A DNA stretch of 64,000 nt, from contig NZ_BMDS01000005.1 of NCBI RefSeq assembly GCF_014635905.1, positions 62,001 through 126,000 of the forward strand, written 5' to 3'. The position numbers and the translations under genes are program-made. The notes below the pieces were generated by a model. That model saw only the letters and a list, made by a program, of their open reading frames with translations, was not told the origin of the DNA and searched no databases. This stretch comes from Limosilactobacillus caviae (lineage in GTDB: Bacteria; Bacillota; Bacilli; Lactobacillales; Lactobacillaceae). This document shows positions 1 through 9,271 of this stretch, piece by piece (within the stretch, counting starts at the first letter, position 1; every line of letters starts with the position of its first letter).

Positions 1-1
1 G

Positions 2-850
2 GGTGCAGAAATTGTTGACCTAGACGAATACAACTTACCACCATTGTTAATTATCAAGAGTAACGGAACCACTACTTACATTACCCGTGATTTGGCAACT
101 GCCCTTTTCCGGAAGCGGATGTATGGTCATGCTAAGTCCCTTTACGTTGTCGGTGCTGAACAAGAAACTTACTTCAAACAATTGCGGGCAGCATTAAAAG
201 AAATGGGCTTCAACTGGTGGAACCAAATTGAACACATCTCCTTTGGCCTCATGAACTTAAACGGTAAGAAGATGTCAACACGGAAGGGAAATGTTGTTTC
301 TCTTGAAGACGTATTGAATGATTCAATTGATTTAGCACGGAAGCAAATTGAGGAAAAGAACCCTGACCTTAAGAATGCCGATGAAGTTGCTAAAGAAGTT
401 GGTGTTGGTGCCGTTATCTTCCATGACTTAAAGAACTACCGGCGGAATGCAGTTAACTTCAAACTTGAAGATGTCGTTAAGTTTGAAGGTGAAACTGGTC
501 CTTACGTTCAATATGCCCGTGCTCGTGCTGAGAGTATCTTACGGAAAGGCGGTATTCGGGACTTTAGCAATGTTGATTTGACTATGGCTGGTGCTGAAGC
601 TTGGGAATTGATTAGTTTCCTTGGTCAATACAGCGAAGCAATTAAGCGGGCTGCGGTAAATTATGACCCATCAGTAATTGCTAAATATGCTCTTGAAGTA
701 GCTAAGAAGTTCAACCAATACTATGCTCACACGCGGATTCTTGAGGATAACGAAGCTCAACCAGCACGGTTAGCTCTTACTCAAGCAGTTAGTGATGTGC
801 TTAAGTCTGCTCTTGATTTACTTGATATCAAGGCTCCTGATGAAATGTAG
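2..850 (+). CDS. argS: arginyl-tRNA synthetase, 3' part
   Basis: The frame is open from base 2, so this is the C-terminal half of a gene that begins before the window. It charges tRNA-Arg in the cytoplasm. The visible part has the end of the class I catalytic core, including a KMSTRKG loop (KMSK signature) near base 270, followed by the all-helical anticodon-binding domain with the [12 protein letters not shown] motif typical of ArgRS. It ends in the usual short C-terminus at 850 and is followed by a hairpin terminator, so it is probably monocistronic or the last gene of its unit. The identification is secure; the N-terminal catalytic half and HIGH motif are not visible. Confidence 0.96.
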   Translation, partial: GAEIVDLDEYNLPPLLIIKSNGTTTYITRDLATALFRKRMYGHAKSLYVVGAEQETYFKQLRAALKEMGFNWWNQIEHISFGLMNLNGKKMSTRKGNVVSLEDVLNDSIDLARKQIEEKNPDLKNADEVAKEVGVGAVIFHDLKNYRRNAVNFKLEDVVKFEGETGPYVQYARARAESILRKGGIRDFSNVDLTMAGAEAWELISFLGQYSEAIKRAAVNYDPSVIAKYALEVAKKFNQYYAHTRILEDNEAQPARLALTQAVSDVLKSALDLLDIKAPDEM

Positions 851-870
851 AATAGCTAAATATGTTACCA

Positions 871-907
871 AAGAGACTTGGGAAAATTTCTTAAGCCTCT
901 TTTTTTA
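871..907 (+). terminator. rho-independent terminator of argS
   Basis: An AAGAG...CTCTT stem with an inner CTT/AAG pairing and an imperfect loop is followed by a run of seven T, 20 bases after the argS stop. Confidence 0.65.
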
Positions 908-942
908 ACTTATGGTAAAGGTAACTGTGAAACTATCTTCTC

Positions 943-970
943 GTTTATCAAAATGTGATAAAATAATTGT
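943..970 (+). promoter_or_regulatory. promoter region of the class A PBP with inverted repeat
   Basis: TTTATCA and TGATAAA form a 7-bp inverted repeat with a 5-base centre (943-961). It runs into TGTGATAAAATAATTGT (954-970), which holds a -10-like TAAAAT. No good -35 is visible. Nearly the same 17-mer lies upstream of the two-component system at 32791. The promoter assignment is inference. Confidence 0.4.
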
Positions 971-1002
971 CAGCTTTTTGAAATGAAAATGGAGATTTGT
1001 TA

Positions 1003-3168
1003 ATGAATCGTGAACCACAATCTAATCCAGATTTGAAAGAGCGAATCTTGCAGTGGTTAAAAAAGGCTTGGTCATCATTCCGAGTTTGGTTTAAACACTA
1101 TTGGCAGCTCTTTATTGCGATGCTGAAAAAGTTTTGGCACCGTTATCAATTAACGCGATGGATTATTGTTATTTTCCTGGGAATCTTCTTGATTGCCAGT
1201 ATCCATCTGACATTTGTTGCTAAAACAGCAGATGTTAAAAACCTTAAGAACCGGTTGCAACGGCCAACAATGATTTATGACCGTAGTAATCAATCAGCCG
1301 GGAGCCTGTATGCCCAAAAAGGAACTTACGTAGAATTAAAAAATATTTCGACAAATGTTCCTGCAGCGGTTCTTTCAACCGAAGACCGTAACTTTTATCA
1401 CGAACATGGCTTTTCTGTCAAAGGCTTGGGGCGGGCTGGTTTCTTATTAGTGAAAAATAAGCTCTTACATCGTGATTATATTTCTGGTGGGGGTAGTACT
1501 TTGACCCAGCAGTTAGTTAAGAATGCCTTCCTAACCCAGCAGCAGACTTTTTCGCGAAAAGCACGGGAAATCTTTATTGCTGTTGAGGTTGAAAACCAAT
1601 ATAGCAAGAATGAGATCTTAACGATGTACCTCAATAATGCCTACTTCGGACACGGGGTATGGGGGGTTCAAGACGCGGCTAAACGCTACTTTAATGAAAA
1701 TGCTAGTCAGTTGACAGTCCCACAAGCAGCAACGTTAGCGGGGATGCTGACCTCGCCAGGAATATATGATCCAATTGAACACCCTAGCGCAACAAAACAG
1801 CGTCGAAATATGGTTCTTCAGCTGATGGTTGAAAATCATAAAATAAGCCAAAGTGCGGCGGACCAGTATAAGCAAACACCGTTGAATGTTACTAACGGTT
1901 ACGTACCAAATGATAGTTATAAATACCCGTACTTCTTTGATGCGGTAATTGCGGAAGCAGAGAGTCGGTACCATATTTCTGAAAAAGATATTATGAATAA
2001 TGGTTATCGGATTTATACGACTCTTGACCAGAACCAGCAACGGTCAATGCAGCAGACTTATGATGATGATGATAACTTCCCTCAGAACTCAGCCGATGGG
2101 ACAATGGTTCAATCAGCCTCAATCGCTATGAATCCGAAGAATGGCGGTGTTACCGCAGTTGTTGGTGGCCGGGGGAAACATGTTTTCTGTGGCTTTAACC
2201 GTTCTACGCAGATGAGGCGTCAACCAGGCTCAACGATAAAGCCAATCGTAGTTTACACGCCAGCCCTTGAGCATGGATATTTCTACGACTCAACCCTTCA
2301 AGATAAGAAGCAGTCTTATGGTACCAATAATTACACGCCAAAGAACTATGACGATACTTATAGCGGGACAGTGCCAATGTATAAAGCTCTTTATGAGAGT
2401 CTTAATGCTCCGGCAGTTTGGCTGTTAAATAAGATTGGTGTTAATCGGGGATACGATATGGCTGAAAAATTTGGCCTGCCCGTTGAGAAGGGTGATAAGA
2501 ACTTAGCACTTGCCCTTGGTGGAATGACTAAGGGGGTATCACCGCAGCAAATGGCCCGCGCGTATGCCGTTTTTGCTAATGATGGGCTAATGCCGTCACC
2601 GCACTACATTACAAAGATTGAAGATGCATCTGGAAAAGTAATTGCTAAAAATGATGGTACAAAGAATAAGCGGATCATTTCTGGTAAAACCGCTAAAGAA
2701 ATGACTAGTATGTTAATTGGCGTATTTGACCACGGAACTGGTGAGACCGCTAAGCCGAGTGGTTATACGCTGGCTGGTAAAACGGGAACAACTAATTCTG
2801 GGGTCAAGGGAGACGATTCTAATGATCGCGATAAATGGATCGTCGGTTACACACCGGATGTGGTCGTTGCCACATGGGAAGGTTACGATGATACGAACCA
2901 AAGCCACACCTTAAATGATATTTCGGAGCGGAGTATTAATTATCTCTATAAGAACGAAATGAGCGCAATTTTACCAAATACTGCCGGAACTAAATTTACC
3001 GTTGAAGACGCCCAAACACGGGCAAACGATCAGACAAAAGGTTCATCAAAGGGTTGGGGATCCTTCCTCAAAGATGGTGATAATTTTGTAAATAACTTCA
3101 ACCAGTCGATTAATAACTTTGGTAATAAGGCTAGTCAGTGGTGGAGTAATGTTCGATCGCTTTTCTAG
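1003..3168 (+). CDS. class A penicillin-binding protein (PBP1A/2A family)
   Basis: Bifunctional peptidoglycan glycosyltransferase/transpeptidase of about 721 residues. A cytoplasmic N-terminus rich in Trp and Lys precedes one membrane helix (about residues 50-72). The glycosyltransferase domain shows EDRNFYHEHG (near 127) and GGSTLTQQLVKN. The transpeptidase domain shows the SxxK motif in PGSTIKP (Ser near 410), SLN (near 466) and KTGTT (near 592). A short Asn/Ser-rich tail follows. I chose ATG 1003 because GGAGA lies 7 bases upstream; the in-frame TTG at 997 is too close to it. It polymerises glycan strands and cross-links them at the outer face of the membrane. All catalytic motifs are intact. 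Confidence 0.95.
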   Translation: MNREPQSNPDLKERILQWLKKAWSSFRVWFKHYWQLFIAMLKKFWHRYQLTRWIIVIFLGIFLIASIHLTFVAKTADVKNLKNRLQRPTMIYDRSNQSAGSLYAQKGTYVELKNISTNVPAAVLSTEDRNFYHEHGFSVKGLGRAGFLLVKNKLLHRDYISGGGSTLTQQLVKNAFLTQQQTFSRKAREIFIAVEVENQYSKNEILTMYLNNAYFGHGVWGVQDAAKRYFNENASQLTVPQAATLAGMLTSPGIYDPIEHPSATKQRRNMVLQLMVENHKISQSAADQYKQTPLNVTNGYVPNDSYKYPYFFDAVIAEAESRYHISEKDIMNNGYRIYTTLDQNQQRSMQQTYDDDDNFPQNSADGTMVQSASIAMNPKNGGVTAVVGGRGKHVFCGFNRSTQMRRQPGSTIKPIVVYTPALEHGYFYDSTLQDKKQSYGTNNYTPKNYDDTYSGTVPMYKALYESLNAPAVWLLNKIGVNRGYDMAEKFGLPVEKGDKNLALALGGMTKGVSPQQMARAYAVFANDGLMPSPHYITKIEDASGKVIAKNDGTKNKRIISGKTAKEMTSMLIGVFDHGTGETAKPSGYTLAGKTGTTNSGVKGDDSNDRDKWIVGYTPDVVVATWEGYDDTNQSHTLNDISERSINYLYKNEMSAILPNTAGTKFTVEDAQTRANDQTKGSSKGWGSFLKDGDNFVNNFNQSINNFGNKASQWWSNVRSLF

Positions 3169-3217
3169 GATAATATGATACAATTAGATTTAAGAATGAT
3201 ATAAAGGAGACTTTCAT

Positions 3218-3589
3218 ATGGTTGTAAACATTTACGATACTGCAAACGAACTTAGTCGCCAATTGCGCGAAACCCAAGAATATCAAGGCTTAAAAACGGC
3301 TTTTGAAGCATTAAAGGCTGACAGTGAAACTTTTGATACTTTTAAGAAGTTCCAACAAGCGCAAGCGGATGCTCAACATAAGCAAATGACTGGTCAACAA
3401 CCAACTGATGATGAAATTAAAAATATTCAAAACCTTGCCAAGGAAGTAAGCGGTAAAAAGGTTGTTCAAGATTTGATGAATCAAGAACGACAAGTTGACA
3501 GTATGCTTCAACAATTGAACAAGACAATCACAAGTCCAATTCAAGACCTTTATAGCGAAGTAATGCCAAAGATGCCGGGACAAGAATAA
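3218..3589 (+). CDS. yheA: YlbF/YmcA family protein, YheA-like
   Basis: A 123-residue, highly charged, all-helical protein of the YlbF/YmcA/YheA family (DUF964). The N-terminus (VNIYDTANEL) and the C-terminal IxxPIxDLY pattern match Bacillus YheA better than YlbF or YmcA. The latter two are partners of the RNase Y specificity complex; YheA itself has no settled function. Start ATG 3218 has AAAGGAG 8-9 bases upstream. It follows the PBP gene by about 50 bases and is probably co-transcribed with it, ending at the strong hairpin at 3607. Family call is firm; role is unknown. Confidence 0.85.
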   Translation: MVVNIYDTANELSRQLRETQEYQGLKTAFEALKADSETFDTFKKFQQAQADAQHKQMTGQQPTDDEIKNIQNLAKEVSGKKVVQDLMNQERQVDSMLQQLNKTITSPIQDLYSEVMPKMPGQE

Positions 3590-3606
3590 TTAATCTCATT
3601 TAATGA

Positions 3607-3649
3607 GTAAGGGGCTGGGAGAAAACTTTCGTTTTTTCTCAGCCCCTTC
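3607..3649 (+). terminator. rho-independent terminator after yheA
   Basis: A strong stem AAGGGGCTGgGAGAAAA pairs with TTTTcTCaGCCCCTT around the loop CTTTCG. The flanking T-rich strand makes it a convincing intrinsic terminator. Confidence 0.85.
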
Positions 3650-3687
3650 AGTGTTTAAGCTATTATATCAATAACGGAGAAATAATT

Positions 3688-4872
3688 ATGAGATTTATTC
3701 ATACAGCAGATTTACACCTAGATAGTCCCTTCTTAGGGCTGACGGCGATGCCAACGTCATTGTGGGAACGGGTGCATTCATCTACTTTTATGGCTTTTCA
3801 AAAGATTGTTGACGATGCGATTAACTTGCAAGTCGACTTTGTTTTAATTAGTGGTGATATTTACGACCGTGATCAGCAGAGCGTTGCGGCTATTGATTTT
3901 TTCACCCAACAATGTGAACGGCTTAATAAGGCGCAGATTCCTGTCTATTTACTTTATGGTAATCATGATTATCATGTTGTTCACGGAACAGATAGTCTGC
4001 CAGCTAATGTCTACGTTTTTGGCAATCAGGTAACAACAACTGTCCTTACGTTAGCAAACCACGAGACTGTTGCAATATCTGGCTTTAGTTATGATCAACG
4101 CTGGATTGAAGAAGACCAGGTAAACGGCTATCCCCAAAAGGAAAACACAGTCTGGCATATTGGAATGTTACACGGGGCGGTTCAGCAAAGCACAGCTAAC
4201 CACTATGCTCCGTTCACTATTTCCGAATTAGTAAGTAAAAATTATGATTATTGGGCACTGGGACACATCCATAAGCACCAGTTGCTTGCCACAAATCCGC
4301 CAATTGTGTATAGCGGTAATCCGCAGGGACGGCATAAAAATGAGCCTGGGCAGCACGGCTACTATCTTGTTGAGAGTCATGGTAAAAGACTTGTCCCGCA
4401 CTTTAATGCGGTTGCCGGAATTGAATGGTCAACGGTAAATGTTACTGCAATTCCAGCGGCTAACCTTACAGAATTTGAGCGATCCTTATCTCAACAGATT
4501 GCTGCAAAAGCTAAAAAGACACCATTTCAACTTATTGCACTTACGATTGAGGGGAGTGACCACCTTCCATCAGCGGTTCGGCACTTGCTTGCTAATGGGG
4601 ATATGCTTGAACACCTTCAAACTCAAAATAAGGCTAATAATAACTGGTGGATTTATGATTTACTAATTCATCAGCAGAGCTCATTGCCTTCAATGACTGA
4701 TTTAGATGAGGACTACTGGCAGGAAGCTGCTAAACAAGTATTTACCCCTGTGCGGATTGCCGAACTGACAAAAAGTTTAGCGCGGGAAGCGGATTTAGCA
4801 GATAAACTAGCGGCCCTCGACCTTGAGCAGTTGAAGCAAGCAACAACCCAATTGTTACGGCGGGAGGATTAG
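3688..4872 (+). CDS. yhaO: DNA repair exonuclease subunit, YhaO metallophosphoesterase
   Basis: A 394-residue calcineurin-like phosphoesterase of the SbcD/Mre11 type. Metal-binding motifs appear in order: HTADLHLDS (residues 5-13), GDIYDR (near 57), GNHDYH (near 91), a GMLHG (near 159) and GHIHKH (near 192). The remaining C-terminal half is the capping domain expected of the family. It overlaps functionally and nearly physically with yhaN, three bases downstream, forming a nuclease/ATPase pair analogous to SbcCD. In Bacillus the locus also carries yhaM, which is absent here. The family is certain; the physiological substrate is not settled. Confidence 0.92.
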   Translation: MRFIHTADLHLDSPFLGLTAMPTSLWERVHSSTFMAFQKIVDDAINLQVDFVLISGDIYDRDQQSVAAIDFFTQQCERLNKAQIPVYLLYGNHDYHVVHGTDSLPANVYVFGNQVTTTVLTLANHETVAISGFSYDQRWIEEDQVNGYPQKENTVWHIGMLHGAVQQSTANHYAPFTISELVSKNYDYWALGHIHKHQLLATNPPIVYSGNPQGRHKNEPGQHGYYLVESHGKRLVPHFNAVAGIEWSTVNVTAIPAANLTEFERSLSQQIAAKAKKTPFQLIALTIEGSDHLPSAVRHLLANGDMLEHLQTQNKANNNWWIYDLLIHQQSSLPSMTDLDEDYWQEAAKQVFTPVRIAELTKSLAREADLADKLAALDLEQLKQATTQLLRRED

Positions 4873-4875
4873 TAA

Positions 4876-7374
4876 ATGAAAATAAAAAAAGCTCATATTG
4901 ATGGCTTTGGTAAATGGCATGATCAGGATTTCGATTTTACAGCAAACCCGCAAATAATTTATGGCCCCAATGAAGCAGGTAAAACAACTTTAATGGCTTT
5001 TTTAGTTAGTATCCTGTTTGGCTTCGCAGATGGTCGAGGCAAGAACCGTTTTGCCCAATATATTCCTAAAGATACTTCTAGCTATGGCGGTAGTCTATTA
5101 GTTGAAGTTAATGATCAGGATTATTTAATCAAACGTCAACGCGGCCGTAATGGGGGTAAAGTTACTATAACGGATTCCCAGGGTCATCAAGGTGGTGAGC
5201 AAGAATTAGAAAAATTGATTGGCACGATGAATCGGTCACTCTATCAAGCCCTGTTTAGTTTTGGTCAGCGCGATTTAGCGGCGATTGATGAAATTAATCG
5301 CGAGGACTGGCAGCAATATTTGCAACAATTGGGAGCTGTGGGAAGTGCACAATGGGACCAGTTGATTGATCAGTACCAAAAAGATGCAGACCGCCTTTAT
5401 AAGCCACGTGGGCGGAAATGGCCATTAAATCAAGACCTTCACCACTATGCGGACTTAACAGATAAGATTAATCACGCCCGTGGTAAATTTCAGCGTTATC
5501 AGGATTTGCAAGCGGACTTAAAGAGCAATCAAAAAATATTGCAACAAGCCCGAACAGAATTGAAACATCAAAAACCGGTCTTACAGCAACTTGAACATTT
5601 ACGTCAGCTATGGTCGGTTTACCATAAATGGCGAAATAATCAGCAAACCAGTACAACCGGCGACTATCTAACTGATCAACAAGTCATAACCGTACAAGAG
5701 TTGCAGGCTAAGGAGAAAGAAATTCAGCGTCAACAGGAAAACTACCAACAACGGCTAACCGTAATCGATGATTCTCATGCCCAACCGCCTCACCAAACCG
5801 TGCAGAGTATTCAAGCCCTGCAACGGCTCAAAGAACGAGCGGTTGAATTGCAGGCTGAACAAGCCTTGCAGCAGCGTCAGCAGACCCGTATCAATAATTG
5901 GCAGCATGAGTTAACCACGATTAAAGATCGGTACCATCATCCATTGCCAGCACCATTAGATTCACGAGCAAAGTCAGAACTTACCCAATTACTTAATACT
6001 AATTCGGTTTCACGGACTAATGATAACCAATTATCAGGTGACCTTTCACGCGCGTCTATGTTTGGTATAGTGGGGGGCTTTGTTCTCTTTATTATCGGTT
6101 TGCTGGTTAATGTCCCTTTTATTACGGCACTTGGAGCAATTATGGCCTTTGCGACAGTCATGTACCTGTATTATCAGCGACAAGGATCACATAAAAATTC
6201 AACTACGATAAAAGATAATTTACCGGCAATAAACGCATTTGGGCAAAAATATGGCTTACAGGATTTTCCTCCTACTCAGTGGTTAATGATGCAGGGTGAT
6301 TTACAGCGAGCGGTTGAGTTAGTTTCCCAAATAAAGACGGCTATGCAGGACCAGCAAAGGTATAATCATCAATTAGCGGCCTTTTTCCAGCAATTGCCGT
6401 CTGCCTTGCAAAAGCTTCCCCTCAGTTCCGTTAAAGCTAAACTTGATGATTTGCTTGAACAGCGTCAGCAGGCACGACAAAATATCCAAGCGAATACGCG
6501 GGAAAAAGCAACGATTGCTAGTAATTTAGCTCGCCTCAATCAAGCATATGATAAGGTTTATCGCCAAAAGATGATTCTTTATCAGCAAGCTGGTGTTCAT
6601 GATGACCAGCAGTTTACCCGATACTTAGCCCAACGAGCGGCTGCCCAATCACAGGCGCTGGCGTCTGATGCTTATGGACAACAGCTAACCGCCGCGGATC
6701 GCCAAGCATTATCGAGGTATGCGAATAAAGATGAATTGATGTCTTCCTTTGCAGATATACAAAAACAGATTGATCAGTTAAGCTTAACGATTACTAAGGC
6801 GCAAGAAAAAGTTCAGCAGGATAAGGTGGAAATTACAAGCCTGGTTGAAGATGGGACTTTAAGCAATCTTGAGCAGGAACGGGCCAACCTAGCATCAAAG
6901 ATTTGGCATGAAGTTCAGGAATGGTTACACTATCAATTAGCGGTTGAGTGGATCAATAAGGCTCTTGCTGGTGCTTCAGCCGATCGGTACCCAGCAATTA
7001 TCCGCCAAGCTGAGAAGTATTTTGCCCTCTTAACTAACCACCGTTACACTAAGATTAATTTAACGGTGGATGGAATCAAGGTTATCCGTGCCGACCACGA
7101 AGCATTTTTGGTTGAAGAATTATCCCAGGGCACAGCAGAGCAGCTATATATTTCATTACGTCTCGGCTTTGTAACGGTAATGAGTGATCAAGCAAACTTC
7201 CCGATAATTATCGATGACGGCTTTGTTAATTTCGATAATGTTCGTCGGCAACGGATGCTGGCCTTATTAGAAAAAATCGCTGTAAAAAATCAGGTTATAT
7301 ATTTTACTGCTAATGAGCGGATTAAAGAACTAGGGATAAAGATTATCGACCTCCAAGCATTAAATCATGAATAA
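4876..7374 (+). CDS. yhaN: SMC-like AAA ATPase YhaN, partner of YhaO
   Basis: An 832-residue SbcC/Rad50-like ATPase. Walker A is GPNEAGKTT (near 30-38). Long Gln-rich coiled-coil segments fill the middle (about 175-380 and 460-700). The C-terminal half has an ABC-signature-like LSQGTAEQLY (near 748) and Walker B IIIDDGFVNFD (near 777). Two hydrophobic helices separated by a short turn (about 394-432) interrupt the coiled coil, a membrane hairpin typical of YhaN and absent from SbcC. The protein is shorter than Bacillus YhaN. Its ribosome-binding site GGGAGG lies inside the end of yhaO, so the two are translationally coupled. It is inferred to form a membrane-associated DNA-processing complex. 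Confidence 0.9.
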   Translation: MKIKKAHIDGFGKWHDQDFDFTANPQIIYGPNEAGKTTLMAFLVSILFGFADGRGKNRFAQYIPKDTSSYGGSLLVEVNDQDYLIKRQRGRNGGKVTITDSQGHQGGEQELEKLIGTMNRSLYQALFSFGQRDLAAIDEINREDWQQYLQQLGAVGSAQWDQLIDQYQKDADRLYKPRGRKWPLNQDLHHYADLTDKINHARGKFQRYQDLQADLKSNQKILQQARTELKHQKPVLQQLEHLRQLWSVYHKWRNNQQTSTTGDYLTDQQVITVQELQAKEKEIQRQQENYQQRLTVIDDSHAQPPHQTVQSIQALQRLKERAVELQAEQALQQRQQTRINNWQHELTTIKDRYHHPLPAPLDSRAKSELTQLLNTNSVSRTNDNQLSGDLSRASMFGIVGGFVLFIIGLLVNVPFITALGAIMAFATVMYLYYQRQGSHKNSTTIKDNLPAINAFGQKYGLQDFPPTQWLMMQGDLQRAVELVSQIKTAMQDQQRYNHQLAAFFQQLPSALQKLPLSSVKAKLDDLLEQRQQARQNIQANTREKATIASNLARLNQAYDKVYRQKMILYQQAGVHDDQQFTRYLAQRAAAQSQALASDAYGQQLTAADRQALSRYANKDELMSSFADIQKQIDQLSLTITKAQEKVQQDKVEITSLVEDGTLSNLEQERANLASKIWHEVQEWLHYQLAVEWINKALAGASADRYPAIIRQAEKYFALLTNHRYTKINLTVDGIKVIRADHEAFLVEELSQGTAEQLYISLRLGFVTVMSDQANFPIIIDDGFVNFDNVRRQRMLALLEKIAVKNQVIYFTANERIKELGIKIIDLQALNHE

Positions 7375-7408
7375 ATTATGAAGATGATCTAAACATTTTT
7401 TTACTAGA

Positions 7409-7437
7409 CTGGCACGAAAAAATAAGTGTGGTATATT
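7409..7437 (+). promoter_or_regulatory. probable sigma-A promoter of prsA
   Basis: CTGGCA (4 of 6 to the -35 consensus), a 17-base spacer and TATATT (-10) lie about 50 bases before the prsA start, with TGTGG just before the -10. Confidence 0.5.
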
Positions 7438-7488
7438 GGATGAGTGAAGTTATCGAAAAAATATTTTGTTTAAGGATGTGTTTCTTAT

Positions 7489-8424
7489 ATGAAATCCAAA
7501 AAGTTAATTGCAATTATCGCCGGGGCAGCTTTGATGATGCCCCTAGCTGCTTGTGGAAATAAGGCAGTTGCTACAACTAGCGGCGGTAAGATCACGGAAA
7601 GCGAATACTATAGCAGCATGAAACAGACTAGTGCTGGTAAGCAGGTTCTCCAACAAATGATTTTGGATAAGGTCTTAGAAAAACAATATGGCAAGGAAGT
7701 TAGCGATAAGCAGGTTAATGCCCAGTGCAATACTTACAAGAGCGAATATGGGGCTGACTTTAATTCATACTTACAAAGTCAAAACTTAACTGAAAAGTCT
7801 TTGAAACAGCAAATTCGGTCAAACTTGCTATTAACTGCTGCTGCCCGTCATTACTCGCACATTACTAATAAGCAGATTGATAAGCAATGGACTAAGTATC
7901 AACCGAAAGTTCAGACAGCAACGATCCTTGTTGGTAGTAAGAGTGATGCAGAAGACATCATTAACCAGTTAAATGACTCCAGCAACAAGTACAAGACTTT
8001 TAAGAAACTTGCTAAGTCTAAATCAACTGATAGTCAAACAAAGAATAATGGCGGTAAGATTCCTGCCTTTGATAATACTGATAACCAATTAGACTCTGCT
8101 TACAAGAAGGCAGCCTTTAAGTTGAAGACCGGTGAATACACTACCACCCCTGTTAAGACTGATGATGGTTACCAAGTTATCTACATGATTGAGCATCCGG
8201 CTAAAGGTAAGAAGAGCCAACACATTAATGATTTGAAGAACCAGATCGTTCAAGAAAATATGAATAACCAAAACTTTATGCGGAAGGTTGTTTCAAATGT
8301 CTTGAAGAAGGGAAATGTATCAATCAAGGAAAATGATGTTAAGAATATTCTTGATGATTATCTTAACTCTAATGCTACTACCAGCAGCTCCAATAACAGC
8401 AGTAGCGCTAGTTCAAATAAATAA
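7489..8424 (+). CDS. prsA: PrsA foldase lipoprotein (peptidyl-prolyl isomerase)
   Basis: A 311-residue lipoprotein. The signal peptide ends in a lipobox LAAC with the lipid-modified Cys at about residue 22. A SurA-like helical N-domain is followed by a parvulin-type isomerase domain at about 140-235, with [22 protein letters not shown] and a [10 protein letters not shown] stretch near the end. The tail is Ser/Asn-rich. PrsA folds secreted proteins, including penicillin-binding proteins, in the space between membrane and wall. It has its own promoter and terminator. Start ATG 7489 has AAGGATG upstream. The parvulin active-site residues are only partly conserved, as in other lactobacillus PrsA proteins. 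Confidence 0.93.
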   Translation: MKSKKLIAIIAGAALMMPLAACGNKAVATTSGGKITESEYYSSMKQTSAGKQVLQQMILDKVLEKQYGKEVSDKQVNAQCNTYKSEYGADFNSYLQSQNLTEKSLKQQIRSNLLLTAAARHYSHITNKQIDKQWTKYQPKVQTATILVGSKSDAEDIINQLNDSSNKYKTFKKLAKSKSTDSQTKNNGGKIPAFDNTDNQLDSAYKKAAFKLKTGEYTTTPVKTDDGYQVIYMIEHPAKGKKSQHINDLKNQIVQENMNNQNFMRKVVSNVLKKGNVSIKENDVKNILDDYLNSNATTSSSNNSSSASSNK

Positions 8425-8431
8425 GTACCGC

Positions 8432-8479
8432 AAAAAAATAAGGCTAGGGAAAATTTTTCCCGTAGCCTTATTTTTTTTG
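8432..8479. terminator. bidirectional terminator between prsA and the convergent gene
   Basis: AAATAAGGCTAgGGAAA pairs with TTTCCCgTAGCCTTATTT. T runs on the plus strand and A runs on the left arm let it serve both prsA and the minus-strand gene ending at 8468. Confidence 0.85.
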
Positions 8480-8698
8480 TTCATCTGAATCAATCTTTAA
8501 CACATCAAGAATAATCTGGATACGATTTAGCCGTGGCTGGGTCTTAAACTGCCACTTCTTTACATCACGCTTAACTTCACTAACAAAACTGGCTACAGCG
8601 GGGAGAGCAGCTTGTAGATCGCTGATGTTTTCCTGTAGCTGCGTCACATCGTTGCTAAGCTTTCGTAAGCTAGTTTGGATTTCTTTTAGTTGTTGCAT
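8468..8698 (-). CDS. small coiled-coil protein, hypothetical
   Basis: A 76-residue protein with heptad-like LxxLxxxVxxLxxxI spacing at about residues 4-45, predicting one coiled coil, and a basic C-terminal half ending in an acidic-basic tail. No signal peptide, membrane helix or catalytic motif is visible. It begins three bases after the stop of the HIT gene, so the pair forms an operon. I do not recognise a named family. The stop overlaps the shared terminator. Coding status is supported by the tight spacing to hit and the terminator immediately downstream. Confidence 0.72.
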   Translation of the reverse strand: MQQLKEIQTSLRKLSNDVTQLQENISDLQAALPAVASFVSEVKRDVKKWQFKTQPRLNRIQIILDVLKIDSDEQKK

Positions 8699-8701
8699 AA
8701 A

Positions 8702-9136
8702 CTAGTCTTCTTTCATTTGATCAATGATTGCTTTTTGAATTTCCTTGTACTTTTCATCGTTATAATTACCGGAATTATCCTTAAAAATCATCTTAAAATC
8801 GTCAGCGCTAGTGTAGCGCGGAACCAAGTGGAAGTGAGAGTGGAAAACTGACTGGTAAGCAACTTCTCCGTTGTTATTAACTACATTCATTCCCTTAATA
8901 GCAGGGTTAGAAGCTTTAACAGCTCGAGCAATCTTTGGAATGCGGGCAAATACTTGTGCTGCTAAATCAGCATCGTAGGCGAACAAGTCAGGAACGTGCT
9001 TTTTTGGAATAACAAGGGTGTGACCGGGTGTTCCTTGAGAAATATCAAGGAAAGCTTTGACAACATCATCTTCATAGACAGTGTAGCTAGGAATCTCACC
9101 TTTAATGATTTTACAGAAAATACAATTATTATCCAT
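8702..9136 (-). CDS. hit: HIT family nucleotide-binding hydrolase
   Basis: A 144-residue histidine-triad protein. The catalytic motif HSHFHLVPRY gives His at about 99, 101 and 103. An N-terminal CIFC and the GHTLVIPKKH strand are typical of the HINT/Hit branch, which hydrolyses nucleoside phosphoramidates or similar nucleotidyl bonds. ATG 9136 is preferred because AAAGGAG stands 8 bases upstream; an in-frame GTG nine bases earlier overlaps that site. It is divergent from ecsA, an arrangement conserved in Bacillus (hit next to ecsAB). Its downstream partner is the small coiled-coil gene. Confidence 0.93.
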   Translation of the reverse strand: MDNNCIFCKIIKGEIPSYTVYEDDVVKAFLDISQGTPGHTLVIPKKHVPDLFAYDADLAAQVFARIPKIARAVKASNPAIKGMNVVNNNGEVAYQSVFHSHFHLVPRYTSADDFKMIFKDNSGNYNDEKYKEIQKAIIDQMKED

Positions 9137-9271
9137 TTTTTTCACTCCTTTTGAGGTTTAGACTTACCCTAAGTATACCGAAAAAATTGACACTATGCAT
9201 GATTTAGCGGAAGAAATAACCTATGATATAATTAAAAGATATGACTAAGCAATAATAAGAAGGGATGAATA

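Noticed and set aside
1735-2040. Open frames on the opposite strand and in other frames within the PBP gene and many other genes
   Set aside because: They lie entirely inside strongly supported genes, lack ribosome-binding sites and show no family features.
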